A stretch of 64,000 nt of DNA from UBA12474 sp964549625. GTDB taxonomy: Bacteria > Babelota > Babeliae > Babelales > Babelaceae. This document shows, piece by piece, positions 50,954 through 59,369 of this stretch. Position numbers and translations under genes: made by a program. The DNA is taken from contig CAZJVA010000001.1 in the NCBI GenBank assembly GCA_964549625.1, positions 186,001 through 250,000 on the forward strand. The letters run 5' to 3'. The number at the start of each line of letters is the position of its first letter. Positions within the stretch are counted from its first letter, which is position 1. The notes under the pieces were generated by a model. The model was not told the DNA's origin. It made no database searches and saw only the letters and a list, made by a program, of their open reading frames with translations.

Positions 50954-53639
50954 AAACACGAGATCCGGCAGCGGTTTTTTCGATTATGAAATTGGCGGGG
51001 AATTGGTTTTTCATCTCCGTAAGGTGCGAGACCACTATAACTTTTTCAAAGTCATTTTGAATGCGATGTAAGGCTTCGAGTATTTTCTCGAGGCCTGCCT
51101 CGTCTTGCGAGCCAAAGCCTTCGTCGATTATTAATGTTTGTAATGGCTTGCCGGAACGTTTGGCTAGTAGTTTGGACAGCGCGATACGAAGGGCAAAATC
51201 TATACGGAAAGCTTCACCGCCAGAGAATAGCTCATATGGCCGTATACCCATGTTATCTGAGATATGTATATCTAACGTTTCTCGTGAATTTCCATTTTTT
51301 AGGTCTTTAATAGATTCAAATAAGACTTGGGTGTTGTTATCCGAAAGCTTTTTTAGAATTTCATTTGCTTCTATCTCCAATTCTGGAAGGACGCTTTCGA
51401 TTATGAGTGCTTGGATTCCATTTTTTCCCAGGGCGGCACTTAATATTTGATATTCTTCTAAGTCGGTACTAATAGATTGCTTTCGAGTGTATGCTGTTTG
51501 TAGCTCCCCGCGAAGTTTTTCTAGTGCAGCTTGCTTGGTTTCTAGTATGGTTATTAGGCTTGTTGCCTGAGCATATGCGTGTGTATTGTTATCCGCTTCT
51601 TCTTGTAGTTCTGTGACTTTTTGTGATGGGTCGTGTAGCGGTAGTTCTTTGCGCGCCATGTCTATTTGATGCGTAAGCTTTTCGATGGTCTGATTGAGGG
51701 ATTTGTAACGTAGGATATTGTCTTTTAGGATGAGGCAGATGCGCTTTTTTTCTTCTTTTTTAAGTGTCGAAAGTTCTTGCGCGGTCTTCCATGTGCGTAG
51801 GGCTTGTAATTCTTTGGTTAATGCTGGTTCATCAAGAAGTGAAAGTTGCTCCGACAGGGTCTGTACTTGGATGGCCGTTTTTTGTTGTTCTTCTAACAGA
51901 TGGATACGCTCTGTGGCTGTTGTATATGTCTTGTCTAATGCAGCCATGCTTTCGTCTTTTTCTAGCAAGAGGCTCTTTTTTTGCTCTTGATGGCGAATAA
52001 TATCCAACGAAATTTTTTGCTGTTCTTCAGTTAACTTCTGTAAAAGAGATTTTTTTTCTTCTAGATTTTTGCAGCTTTGTAGGTTTTGCTCGTATTCGTG
52101 AATAGTTCTTCTGATTAGCAGTTGTTGGTCGTAATATTTCTGTGATAATTTCTGCGCGATTTCATTTCTTATTTTTTGGCGTTGATATCGGTGTTCTAAG
52201 GTCTTTGCTTGCTTTTTGTATAGCGCTTGTAAAGAATGCTTTTGTTCTGTTGTTAGGGTTTGCGAGCAGGTTGGGCAATGCGCATCGGCGTGATCAAGAA
52301 GGACTTGGATTTCTCTCAGTTCTTTTTGAGCTTGTGAGATCCGGGCAATTTCACGTGTTGCTATAGCTATGCTGCTTGTTGTATGGGTATACCGTTGTGT
52401 TGAGTTCTCAAGATTGCGCTGCAGTAAACTAGGTTCGATGTTCTCTGTTTTTTTTATAAGTGCTGGGTACGTGATGAGCTCTTTTTCAAGAGTTTGTTGA
52501 TTTGTTACCAGTGTTTCACGTTGTTGTTCTAAGAGGTGCTGCCGTGTTGCTAAAACTTGTGCTTTTTCATGGAATTGTTGTGATGCTTGAAGGAGTTTTT
52601 GTTGATGCTGTTGTTCAAGTTGATTGAGCTTATATTGTATTTCGTTACTGTGTCTTTGCAGTGCAATAATGTATTCTTTGTTTTTTTGTATCTGGTTAAT
52701 ATCTTCGGCTATAGCTTCTTCGGTGCGGGGCGGTCTTATGGTCTTGTATGTTGTAACGAGTTCTTTTCGTAATGCTTGCCATTGCCGAAGGTATTGCTGG
52801 GTGAGGTTAACCTGCTCTGCTACGTGTTGTTTTGTTATCTCTTTTTCTTTGGAGAGTATCTGTAATTTTTGGTTGGCTTCGTGATAGCAATTTTGAGCAT
52901 GGAGCGCTTTTTGAAGCGCTTTTTTACTGTTGTATATGTTTTGACTTAGTGCGCACTGTTTGTTTTTTGCCTCTGTTATCTGTTCTTCTAGGCCGATTGA
53001 TTCTTTGATTTTTTCTTGAAGTTCACTGATGCTGCCTTCGATGTGTAATTTTTCGCGTGTTAGCTCTCGTGTAACGGCAAGTACTTTTTCTCGCAACTCT
53101 TCCAGGTATGTAAGTCCTAAAATAGAGGAGAGGACTTCTTTACGTTCTTGTGGGGATTTTTTGGAAAATTCATGGGATTGTCCTTGACGAAGAAAAATTG
53201 AGTTAATGCACCCTTCAAATGAAAGCCCAAGGGTTCGTATTATGGTTTCTTGTGTTTCTCGCGTTGTTTTTCCTGTTTTTGCTATGAAATCATTGGTGCT
53301 AGGATCAAGAACACCAAATTGTAGTTCGGAAAGGGTTTTTTTGCCCCGTGCTTTTGAATATTCCCGTATTGCCCGGTATATAGTTTGATTACACTCAAAA
53401 TCAAAGGAAACAGCCATGTGATCTTGACCCAAGTGTACAAGATGTTCATCTGCACGAGCCACTCCATTCATTTTGCGTGCTTGCCCCCAAAGAACCCAGG
53501 TAATTGCATCTAGAAGAGCCGATTTGCCGTGTCCATTTTTTCCACTGAGGCAGATAAATTGGTGATGTGAAAAATCAATCACTTGTGCTACAGGCCCATA
53601 GCTAAGAAAATTTTTTATTCTTATGATCCGCGGAATCAT
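50934..53639 (-). CDS. sbcC: Rad50/SbcC-type SMC-like ATPase
   Basis: 901 aa. The N-terminal Walker A GKNGHGKSALLDAITW (about 33-48) is followed by two long coiled-coil arms (about 200-450 and 480-700) around a central CPTC zinc hook near residue 455. The C-terminal signature ELFSGGEAFRIDFALRIALS and Walker B LQTLIIDEGFGSQD are both present. SbcC works with the nuclease SbcD in DNA end and hairpin processing. No sbcD is in the window. Its start overlaps the stop of the upstream ABC ATPase (ATGA), and its end overlaps the convergent reductase by 20 bases. Confidence 0.9.
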   Translation of the reverse strand: MIPRIIRIKNFLSYGPVAQVIDFSHHQFICLSGKNGHGKSALLDAITWVLWGQARKMNGVARADEHLVHLGQDHMAVSFDFECNQTIYRAIREYSKARGKKTLSELQFGVLDPSTNDFIAKTGKTTRETQETIIRTLGLSFEGCINSIFLRQGQSHEFSKKSPQERKEVLSSILGLTYLEELREKVLAVTRELTREKLHIEGSISELQEKIKESIGLEEQITEAKNKQCALSQNIYNSKKALQKALHAQNCYHEANQKLQILSKEKEITKQHVAEQVNLTQQYLRQWQALRKELVTTYKTIRPPRTEEAIAEDINQIQKNKEYIIALQRHSNEIQYKLNQLEQQHQQKLLQASQQFHEKAQVLATRQHLLEQQRETLVTNQQTLEKELITYPALIKKTENIEPSLLQRNLENSTQRYTHTTSSIAIATREIARISQAQKELREIQVLLDHADAHCPTCSQTLTTEQKHSLQALYKKQAKTLEHRYQRQKIRNEIAQKLSQKYYDQQLLIRRTIHEYEQNLQSCKNLEEKKSLLQKLTEEQQKISLDIIRHQEQKKSLLLEKDESMAALDKTYTTATERIHLLEEQQKTAIQVQTLSEQLSLLDEPALTKELQALRTWKTAQELSTLKKEEKKRICLILKDNILRYKSLNQTIEKLTHQIDMARKELPLHDPSQKVTELQEEADNNTHAYAQATSLITILETKQAALEKLRGELQTAYTRKQSISTDLEEYQILSAALGKNGIQALIIESVLPELEIEANEILKKLSDNNTQVLFESIKDLKNGNSRETLDIHISDNMGIRPYELFSGGEAFRIDFALRIALSKLLAKRSGKPLQTLIIDEGFGSQDEAGLEKILEALHRIQNDFEKVIVVSHLTEMKNQFPANFIIEKTAAGSRVSIAEQW

Positions 53640-54556
53640 GGGGCTTTTCTTTCTGCGATTGAAAGGAAGTAATCCTCGAGGGTAGGTTCTTGAATTTTAA
53701 GGTGCACGTACGCGATTCCCTGTTTGGTTATTTCTTGTAAGATTGGCGCAACCTCAAGAGTCTGTACTTCAAGCTCAATTTCGTTTACTAAAAGGGAGAA
53801 TGGTAAACTGTGTGATTGCGCAAATTCGACTAGTTTTTGGAGGTGTAGCGGCTCTGCCATGAGTTGAACTTTGCAGGTTTGTATTTGAGAGACTAGCTCC
53901 TCAGGCGTTCCCATCGTTACAATTTTACCTTTATCTAGGACAATAATGCGATCACATAGCTCTGTCATATCTGCCATATTGTGGGATGTTATGATACAAG
54001 AGACCTGCTCTTTTTGTTGTTCTAAAATAAAGTGACGTATTTTAGATGCTATTTCAACATCTAGGGATGCTGTTGGTTCATCTAAAAGTACAAGTTCTGG
54101 ATTGTGAAGAAACGCCTTGATTATGATTGCCCGCGTCATTTCTCCTGCGGATAGGTGCTGAACATTTTGGTTTTGTAAATGTTCAATCTCAAGCTTTTGA
54201 AGGAGAACTTTTATCCTCTGTGTGCGGTTGTTTTTTGATAGACCGTATAGGCGCCCATAAATATCTAGATTGCGCCAGATTGTTAGTGGAGCTGGTAGTT
54301 GGGCATAGGCACTCGCGGTTCCAATTCGTGCAAGTATATTGCTTTTATTTTTTTCGAACTCTTGGCCGAAGTATCTGATTGTACCGGCGGTTGGTTCGAG
54401 AAGTCCCAGTAGCATTGAAAGCAGGGTGGTTTTTCCGGCGCCGTTTGGCCCGAGTATGCCAAGAATTTCGCCGCGTCCAAGAGAAAAGCTCACAGGCGCA
54501 ACGATTTGTTTGTTTAGGTACGATTTGGTTAAATTTTGAACTTCTAATACGGGCAT
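53636..54556 (-). CDS. ABC transporter ATP-binding protein
   Basis: 306 aa from the ATG at 54556; upstream codons give no family sequence and no ribosome site. Walker A GPNGAGKTTLLSMLLG (about 40-55), the Q-loop TASAYAQLPAPL, signature LSAGEMTRA and Walker B PELVLLDEPTASLDVE are complete, followed by the H-loop HNMADM. The last about 90 residues form an accessory domain, as in DrrA/NodI-type ABC-2 exporters. The likely partner permease (56185-56967) lies upstream on the same strand, separated by an opposite-strand gene. The substrate is unknown. Confidence 0.9.
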   Translation of the reverse strand: MPVLEVQNLTKSYLNKQIVAPVSFSLGRGEILGILGPNGAGKTTLLSMLLGLLEPTAGTIRYFGQEFEKNKSNILARIGTASAYAQLPAPLTIWRNLDIYGRLYGLSKNNRTQRIKVLLQKLEIEHLQNQNVQHLSAGEMTRAIIIKAFLHNPELVLLDEPTASLDVEIASKIRHFILEQQKEQVSCIITSHNMADMTELCDRIIVLDKGKIVTMGTPEELVSQIQTCKVQLMAEPLHLQKLVEFAQSHSLPFSLLVNEIELEVQTLEVAPILQEITKQGIAYVHLKIQEPTLEDYFLSIAERKAP

Positions 54557-54745
54557 AACAATCAACCTATTTAAAGTGGTTTTGATGCTTTTAAGCCTAA
54601 AGAAAAAAAAGATAAAGAACAAATTGAGTCTTAGACGAGACCAGGGGTTTGCTTTTAGGAATTCTTTTAATTGGTGGTTTGTGTTTGTTAATTTGTTTCT
54701 ATGAAGCAAGGTTTATAAATACTCGCGTTGTGAAGGAGTGGAGTA

Positions 54746-56188
54746 ATGAAGTATCAGATTTTTTTAATAGGACTGAGTGTTATGCAGTCTTCTTTGGGGT
54801 GTGAATGGTGGGATGCGGCCTGTCATGCTCGGCAGGGAAGTGGCGTTTTTGAACCAGTTCGTGAAGTTGTGCAGACCGGGGAGCGCGTTGTTCATCAAGT
54901 GGGAGATACGGTTAAGCAGGGTGTGGAAACGGTAAAAAAGGTAGCAGAAGATGTAGTTCAGACGGGGCGAGATTTTGTTGGCGGTGTTAAAACGGCTGTA
55001 GAAGCAGATCTTTTAGGCAGGCTTAATGGAGCTCTTTTGGCATTACAGGGAATGCAAAAAGATGTTTTAGGCGATGAAGAGTCAATTAAGGCTTTGAATA
55101 CGTATATTAAAAACGTTTCGGAGAGCTTCGATGCGCTTTCTTTAACCATGCGCGAGATCGATGATTTGCCTGATTCGGTAACTCCCGCTGATCTTGGTAA
55201 AAAGGTTGTTTTTGTTGCGGATAAGTTGGCTTCAATTAATCAATTATCACAGGTTACTGTGGTTTTTAAAAATTTTTTACGGCTTGTTGAACCAGTTGTA
55301 AATGACTTATTACAAGTTTTGTTACGTTTTGCACAAAATTCGGGCCGGCATGATATGGAGCGTCTATATCAAAAACGACTTAAACAGGCTCATACGTTCT
55401 TTTCTCACTTTTCACCGGTTTTGAATAAAGTGGGGCGTGAGTGGGATCGTTTAGCTCCAGAGATAACTGATTCGATCAAAGGTGCTGGTCAAATGCTCCA
55501 AAGTATGAGTGGTATGATTGTATTTGTTTTACAGCTAGGTGATATGACAACTAAGGATCTATTGGAGCATGCATTAAAAAAAGGCGAAGCTTTTGTTGGT
55601 AGCGGGACGTTGCGTGCTGAAACAGGTTCTCCTGTTCACGCTATTTTTTCTGGTGTTGTGCCATTGATCGAGTTGCCCAATGAAGTTTGGACTAAGCTCA
55701 ATCGTCTTGGTATTCAACTAGGATCTTTATTTGATTACGGTTTTGATGAATTGTTGCCAAAGGTAAACAAGGCACTGTTGCTTGTTGACGATAGATTGGA
55801 AGAGCTTGCAAAGCAAGAGGCTGGTTTTGCAAAGGTCTATTCTATTGCTTTATTATTGTCTTATTTGACCCCGGTTTTACTTGAGCTAACGGAGAATCAG
55901 GGGCTTTTTGATCAACTTATGACCTTGCTTAATGACTTGACAAGGGATTTATTTGAGGCGATGGACCGGGCTACGGTAAAAGTTGGTGATGTTTTTGAGT
56001 ATGGCCCGCGCTTTAAGGGGGTTGATAAGGATAAAATTCTTGTTTTGATTGAGCAAATGCAAAAGATGCGTGCAGGGGTTTTGGGGGTGTTGAAAAAGCT
56101 TGACAAGGAGCTTCCAAAAGTTGCAGAGATGATTCAACCTTTGGCAAAGGCCCATGCTCAAGCAATTGGTGAGAAGTTTACTAGCTAA
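54746..56188 (+). CDS. Exported amphipathic-helix protein, unknown function
   Basis: 480 aa. Residues 1-19 are a signal peptide (YQIFLIGLSVMQSSLGC; a lipobox is possible but atypical). Residues 35-90 contain repeated short amphipathic helices of the V-x-x-x-G-D/E-x-V-x-x-G/V type, rather like apolipoprotein or LEA-type repeats. The rest is predicted all-helical, with regular Leu spacing and few Cys or Trp. I do not recognise the family. The gene is on the plus strand between two minus-strand ABC transporter genes. A role in lipid or envelope binding is speculation. Confidence 0.7.
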   Translation: MKYQIFLIGLSVMQSSLGCEWWDAACHARQGSGVFEPVREVVQTGERVVHQVGDTVKQGVETVKKVAEDVVQTGRDFVGGVKTAVEADLLGRLNGALLALQGMQKDVLGDEESIKALNTYIKNVSESFDALSLTMREIDDLPDSVTPADLGKKVVFVADKLASINQLSQVTVVFKNFLRLVEPVVNDLLQVLLRFAQNSGRHDMERLYQKRLKQAHTFFSHFSPVLNKVGREWDRLAPEITDSIKGAGQMLQSMSGMIVFVLQLGDMTTKDLLEHALKKGEAFVGSGTLRAETGSPVHAIFSGVVPLIELPNEVWTKLNRLGIQLGSLFDYGFDELLPKVNKALLLVDDRLEELAKQEAGFAKVYSIALLLSYLTPVLLELTENQGLFDQLMTLLNDLTRDLFEAMDRATVKVGDVFEYGPRFKGVDKDKILVLIEQMQKMRAGVLGVLKKLDKELPKVAEMIQPLAKAHAQAIGEKFTS

Positions 56189-56967
56189 ATAAGCTGATTT
56201 AAGCCCTGTTTTTTGCTGTATTTATATGCCATGAGAAACAGGGCCCCACAAAAAATAAAATACCCAAGAGTGCCGACTATTCCTATGAATAAGTTTTCCC
56301 AAGAGAACTGTTGTGTGCTGACAAATTCTCTAATATTAGAGAAAAGGTAGTGGAGAGGAAAGAATTCTGCAGCATTTTGGAGAAATTTTGGCAGGCTTTC
56401 GATTGGGTAGAAAATGCCACTAATGAGGCCGAAACCCCAGCCAGCCATCCATATAATGGTTTGAAATCGAGTTCCCCAGATAATAAGGGCTGCGGTGGTT
56501 AAAAAGCTGATTGCTATACCAGTTAAAAAACCAAAGATACCTACCGGGATAATTAGTAGTCCTGCGTCCAAGATGTTTATGTGAAAAAGTCCCCATAAAA
56601 TTCCCCCGCAGATACTTAGAACGGCAAGCGAAGATAAAGCCCCTTCGAGAATGCTTCCTAATATCCATTCATAGATAGAGAGTGGAGTTGTGAATAGGTT
56701 AGTAAGGTTTTGAGAGCGCAGTTCTTCAGCAAGGCTAAGAGAAAGCGTGAGACTACCGCGATTAACTAGGGGCCAAAGCGCAATATTAATAAGTAAGCCA
56801 TGGGTTGTTAAAGGATTGTTTTGGGTTGTTGCAATGCTTGTAATCATAAAACCGAAAACGATAATATCAAGAACGGGCCAGTAAAAGATCGAGGCGAGCT
56901 TGTTAAAATCCTTATTATACTGGATTAAAAGCCGGTATGCCACGGCCCATATTCGGTGCCATTTCAT
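56185..56967 (-). CDS. ABC-2 type transporter permease
   Basis: 260 aa from the ATG at 56967, preceded by AAGGAAC. Six hydrophobic segments, starting with FYWPVLDIIVFGFM, are laid out as in ABC-2 permeases. The central SLAEELRSQNLTNLFTTPLS and EWILGSILEGALSSL stretch is the DrrB/NodJ-type cytoplasmic coupling region, and FYPIESLPKFLQNAAEFFPLHYLF (in parts) matches the family pattern. It should pair with the ATPase at 53636-54556. It overlaps the end of the exported helical protein by 4 bases in convergent orientation. Confidence 0.85.
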   Translation of the reverse strand: MKWHRIWAVAYRLLIQYNKDFNKLASIFYWPVLDIIVFGFMITSIATTQNNPLTTHGLLINIALWPLVNRGSLTLSLSLAEELRSQNLTNLFTTPLSIYEWILGSILEGALSSLAVLSICGGILWGLFHINILDAGLLIIPVGIFGFLTGIAISFLTTAALIIWGTRFQTIIWMAGWGFGLISGIFYPIESLPKFLQNAAEFFPLHYLFSNIREFVSTQQFSWENLFIGIVGTLGYFIFCGALFLMAYKYSKKQGLNQLI

Positions 56968-57059
56968 ATAGTTCCTTTCTTGGTTTTTTATATTACGATA
57001 CAAGTCTTTATAATGAGGTCAATTTGTTGAACAGATATTCGGTAAAAAACACTTAAATG

Positions 57060-57092
57060 TTGCAATTAGTATTATATACGAGTAATACTAAT
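57060..57092 (+). promoter_or_regulatory. Palindromic operator over the promoter of the Cys-rich gene
   Basis: ATTAGTATTA (57065-57074) and TAATACTAAT (57083-57092) are exact reverse complements around an 8-base centre. A TTGCAA -35 (57060-57065) and TAATAC -10 (57083-57088) with 17-base spacing fall across it, so a dimeric regulator bound here would block the promoter. The coding start is 61 bases further on. The regulator is not identified. Confidence 0.6.
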
Positions 57093-57152
57093 GAGGACGT
57101 ATGAAATACCCATTGGCGGTATGGTTGTATGACCTTTTAAAAGGAGATTGTC

Positions 57153-57584
57153 ATGAAAAAGCTTCTGTTGAGCTTGGCAGTATTAGGTGTTATAGGTTCG
57201 GGGGTAGCATTAGCCAAAGAAGATGCCTCGACAAAGGAGTCGTGTCGTTCTTGTTGTGTAAAGAAGGAGAAGGTTGTTAAAGAGAAAAAGGATTGTTGTA
57301 AGCCTAAGTGTTGTGTAAAAGAAAAAAAGGAAAAGACTGAGAAGAATGGCTGTTGCAATTGGAAGCGTTGCGATGGCAAGACAATGGAAGAAAAGAACTG
57401 TTGCGCCAAGAAGATTTCATGCTGCAAAGATAAACCAAAGAAAGAAAAAGTAAAGGAAGAGAAGAAGTCCTGTAGCTCACGTTTTTCTTGCTGCGAAAAA
57501 AAAGACAAACCAAAAAAAGAGAAATCATGTTGCCGCACATGCAAGGTTAAAAAAAGCGAGCCTGCTGTAGAAGTACAGCTTTAA
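57153..57584 (+). CDS. Exported Cys/Lys-rich metallothionein-like protein
   Basis: 143 aa. Residues 1-21 are a signal peptide (LLLSLAVLGVIGSGVALA, cleavage at ALA/KE). The mature part is built of Cys pairs set in lysine and glutamate: DCCKPKCC, NGCCNWKRC, NCCAKKISCC, SCSSRFSCC and SCCRTC. By my count 20 cysteines lie in about 120 residues. No known metallothionein signature fits exactly. It could bind metal or form a thiol/disulfide buffer outside the cytoplasm. AAAAGGAG precedes the ATG, and a palindromic promoter lies upstream. Confidence 0.72.
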   Translation: MKKLLLSLAVLGVIGSGVALAKEDASTKESCRSCCVKKEKVVKEKKDCCKPKCCVKEKKEKTEKNGCCNWKRCDGKTMEEKNCCAKKISCCKDKPKKEKVKEEKKSCSSRFSCCEKKDKPKKEKSCCRTCKVKKSEPAVEVQL

Positions 57585-57634
57585 AAGCCAGCTGAGCTGT
57601 TCAAGGCCATGTATTGGCTAAACAGCTAAAAGGG

Positions 57635-57670
57635 TGCGAGACGGGTAAAAATACCCGTCTCGCATTTTTT
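57635..57670 (+). terminator. Terminator after the Cys-rich gene
   Basis: TGCGAGACGGGTA and TACCCGTCTCGCA pair over 13 bases around an AAAA loop and are followed by six T. The convergent gapA gene ends within its T tract, so the same hairpin lies downstream of both genes. Confidence 0.9.
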
Positions 57671-58683
57671 TATATATTATTCTGCAGGAAATCGATGAGA
57701 CGATTGCAATATCCATATTCGTTGTCATACCAGCCAAAAACACTTCCTACGTTTTCGGTTATTGCTGTTAGTGGAATATCGAGTGTGACTGAGTATGGAG
57801 AACCAATAAAATCTGACGAAACAACAGGATCTTCTGACGTGGCTAAAATGCCATTAAGCGTCGTTTTTGCAGCATCCTGGAATGCAGAGATTAATTTGTG
57901 GCGGTCGATTTTTTCTTGACTGTGCCACGTGAGTTCGACGAGCGAAACGTTGGCTACGGGTACCCGTAGGGCGAGTGCAGAAGTTTTATTTTTGAGCTGG
58001 GGGAAGATTTCGCCCATTAACAATCCTGCACCAGTGCTTCCAGGGACAATGTTTATGGCCGCGGCTCGGAAGCGGCGAGTGTCTTTGCTGCTATTGGGAA
58101 TTGAATCAAGAAGCGCCTGGGTATTGGTATATGCGTGGGTAGTGACCATGTGTAATGATTCTATATGAGTCGCACTAAGAAGGACCTTAATTAGAGGTGC
58201 AATGGCGTTGGTAGTACAACTCCCTAATGAGACAATGTGATCTTTGGATTTTATAAAGCTTGTGTCATTGACGCCTGGTATGATTGTGCAATCGGGGGAT
58301 TTTGCGGGGGCCGAAATAAGTACATTGCGCGCACCGGCATGAATGTGCCGCTCTGCTTCTGAACGTTCTGTAAAAAATCCGCTGCATTCTACTACCCAGT
58401 CAATACCCAGGGATCCCCACGGCAGCTTTTCTGGTTCTGTTTCTTGAAAGACCGAGATCTTCCAGGAGTCTAGTAGAAGTGTAGAGCCTTCTAGGGTTAT
58501 TTGATGGTTGGTTAGGGGTCCCATAATGCTGTCGTATTTGATAGTTGAGATGAGTTCTGTTAGTTCTGCCGGCCCTATATTTATGGCGATAGGTATGATT
58601 TGGGGGGGCTTTTGTGCTTGTTTAAGTAAAATGCGTAAAAGAGTTTTTCCAATTCTACCCATGCCATTTATTGCAATACGCAT
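57670..58683 (-). CDS. Glyceraldehyde-3-phosphate dehydrogenase, type I
   Basis: 337 aa. The Rossmann motif AINGMGRIGKTLLR is at 3-16, the catalytic Cys is C156 in GSCTTNAIAP, the catalytic His lies in VTTHAYTNTQ, and the C-terminal GWYDNEYGYCNRL is typical. The segment after the second strand reads AINIGPAEL where NAD-dependent enzymes have AINDL; the lost Asp is the one that selects NAD+, and its loss is seen in NADP-using GapB-type enzymes. The position after SCTTN that often has Cys is Ala. The gene is alone on the minus strand beside a DUF502 gene. Confidence 0.88.
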   Translation of the reverse strand: MRIAINGMGRIGKTLLRILLKQAQKPPQIIPIAINIGPAELTELISTIKYDSIMGPLTNHQITLEGSTLLLDSWKISVFQETEPEKLPWGSLGIDWVVECSGFFTERSEAERHIHAGARNVLISAPAKSPDCTIIPGVNDTSFIKSKDHIVSLGSCTTNAIAPLIKVLLSATHIESLHMVTTHAYTNTQALLDSIPNSSKDTRRFRAAAINIVPGSTGAGLLMGEIFPQLKNKTSALALRVPVANVSLVELTWHSQEKIDRHKLISAFQDAAKTTLNGILATSEDPVVSSDFIGSPYSVTLDIPLTAITENVGSVFGWYDNEYGYCNRLIDFLQNNI

Positions 58684-58706
58684 ACCCTCTCCTTATGAGT
58701 AATGGA

Positions 58707-59360
58707 TTATTTATGTATGGTGCAGCCGATTTGATCTGGCTGAATGATGCCTCCTGAGATAATAATAGCCATTGCGTCTTGGCGCGAAAGGTCGGTCATA
58801 ATACATTCTTCTTCGGGGACGATAACAAATGCGCCACCAGTTGGGTTGGGCGTATGGGGAATGAAGATATTGTAGTATGCCTTGCGTACAGAAGTGCCTT
58901 CTGCGTGGGAAAAAAGAAGAGAACTGTTCGGGCAGGTCAAAAAACCAAGGCTATAAATTCCTTTACGGGGAAATTCAAGAAGGACAACTTTTTGAAAGTG
59001 GGTTCCCTCTTGTGGGCTGAGGGCATGGATTAATTGTTTTGTGCCAAAGTACACTTGCTTTACTAGAGGAACTTTGCGTAAAAGTTGTTCGATTTGCTCA
59101 ACAAGCCACTTGAGTAAGAAGAATTTAAGGATGACGCCAATAACGATAAGAAAGAGTGCGACAATTAATAATTCGATTAAAGGTATGTCTTGTAGGTAAT
59201 CGGGTAATAAGAGCAAGAGTGGCATACACCAGCGGTGCGCTGTTTTAATAATAAAGGTAAATACAAAGACGGTAAATGCTAGTGGTAGAAGTGCAAATAG
59301 GCCGCTAATAAAGAGTGATTGAAGAATTTTTGTTAGGCGTAAAAACAGATTTGGTTTCAT
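58707..59360 (-). CDS. DUF502 family inner-membrane protein
   Basis: 217 aa. Two N-terminal membrane helices (about 13-38 and 57-83) are followed by the DUF502 signature region with VPLVKQVYFGTKQLIHALS, FQKVVLLEFPRKGIYSLGFLT, and the later YYNIFIPHTPNPTGGAFVIVPEEE, in which the PTPNPTSG-like motif is diagnostic. The function of the family is not established. It lies 9 bases downstream of glmM on the same strand and may be co-transcribed with the cdaA-cdaR-glmM group. Confidence 0.9.
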   Translation of the reverse strand: MKPNLFLRLTKILQSLFISGLFALLPLAFTVFVFTFIIKTAHRWCMPLLLLLPDYLQDIPLIELLIVALFLIVIGVILKFFLLKWLVEQIEQLLRKVPLVKQVYFGTKQLIHALSPQEGTHFQKVVLLEFPRKGIYSLGFLTCPNSSLLFSHAEGTSVRKAYYNIFIPHTPNPTGGAFVIVPEEECIMTDLSRQDAMAIIISGGIIQPDQIGCTIHK

Positions 59361-59369
59361 TTGTTGCTC

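Noticed and set aside
57588..57634. Second hairpin (AGCTGTT ... AACAGCT) before the terminator of the Cys-rich gene
   Set aside because: The arms are short with a long unpaired centre; the 13-base hairpin right after it explains termination better.
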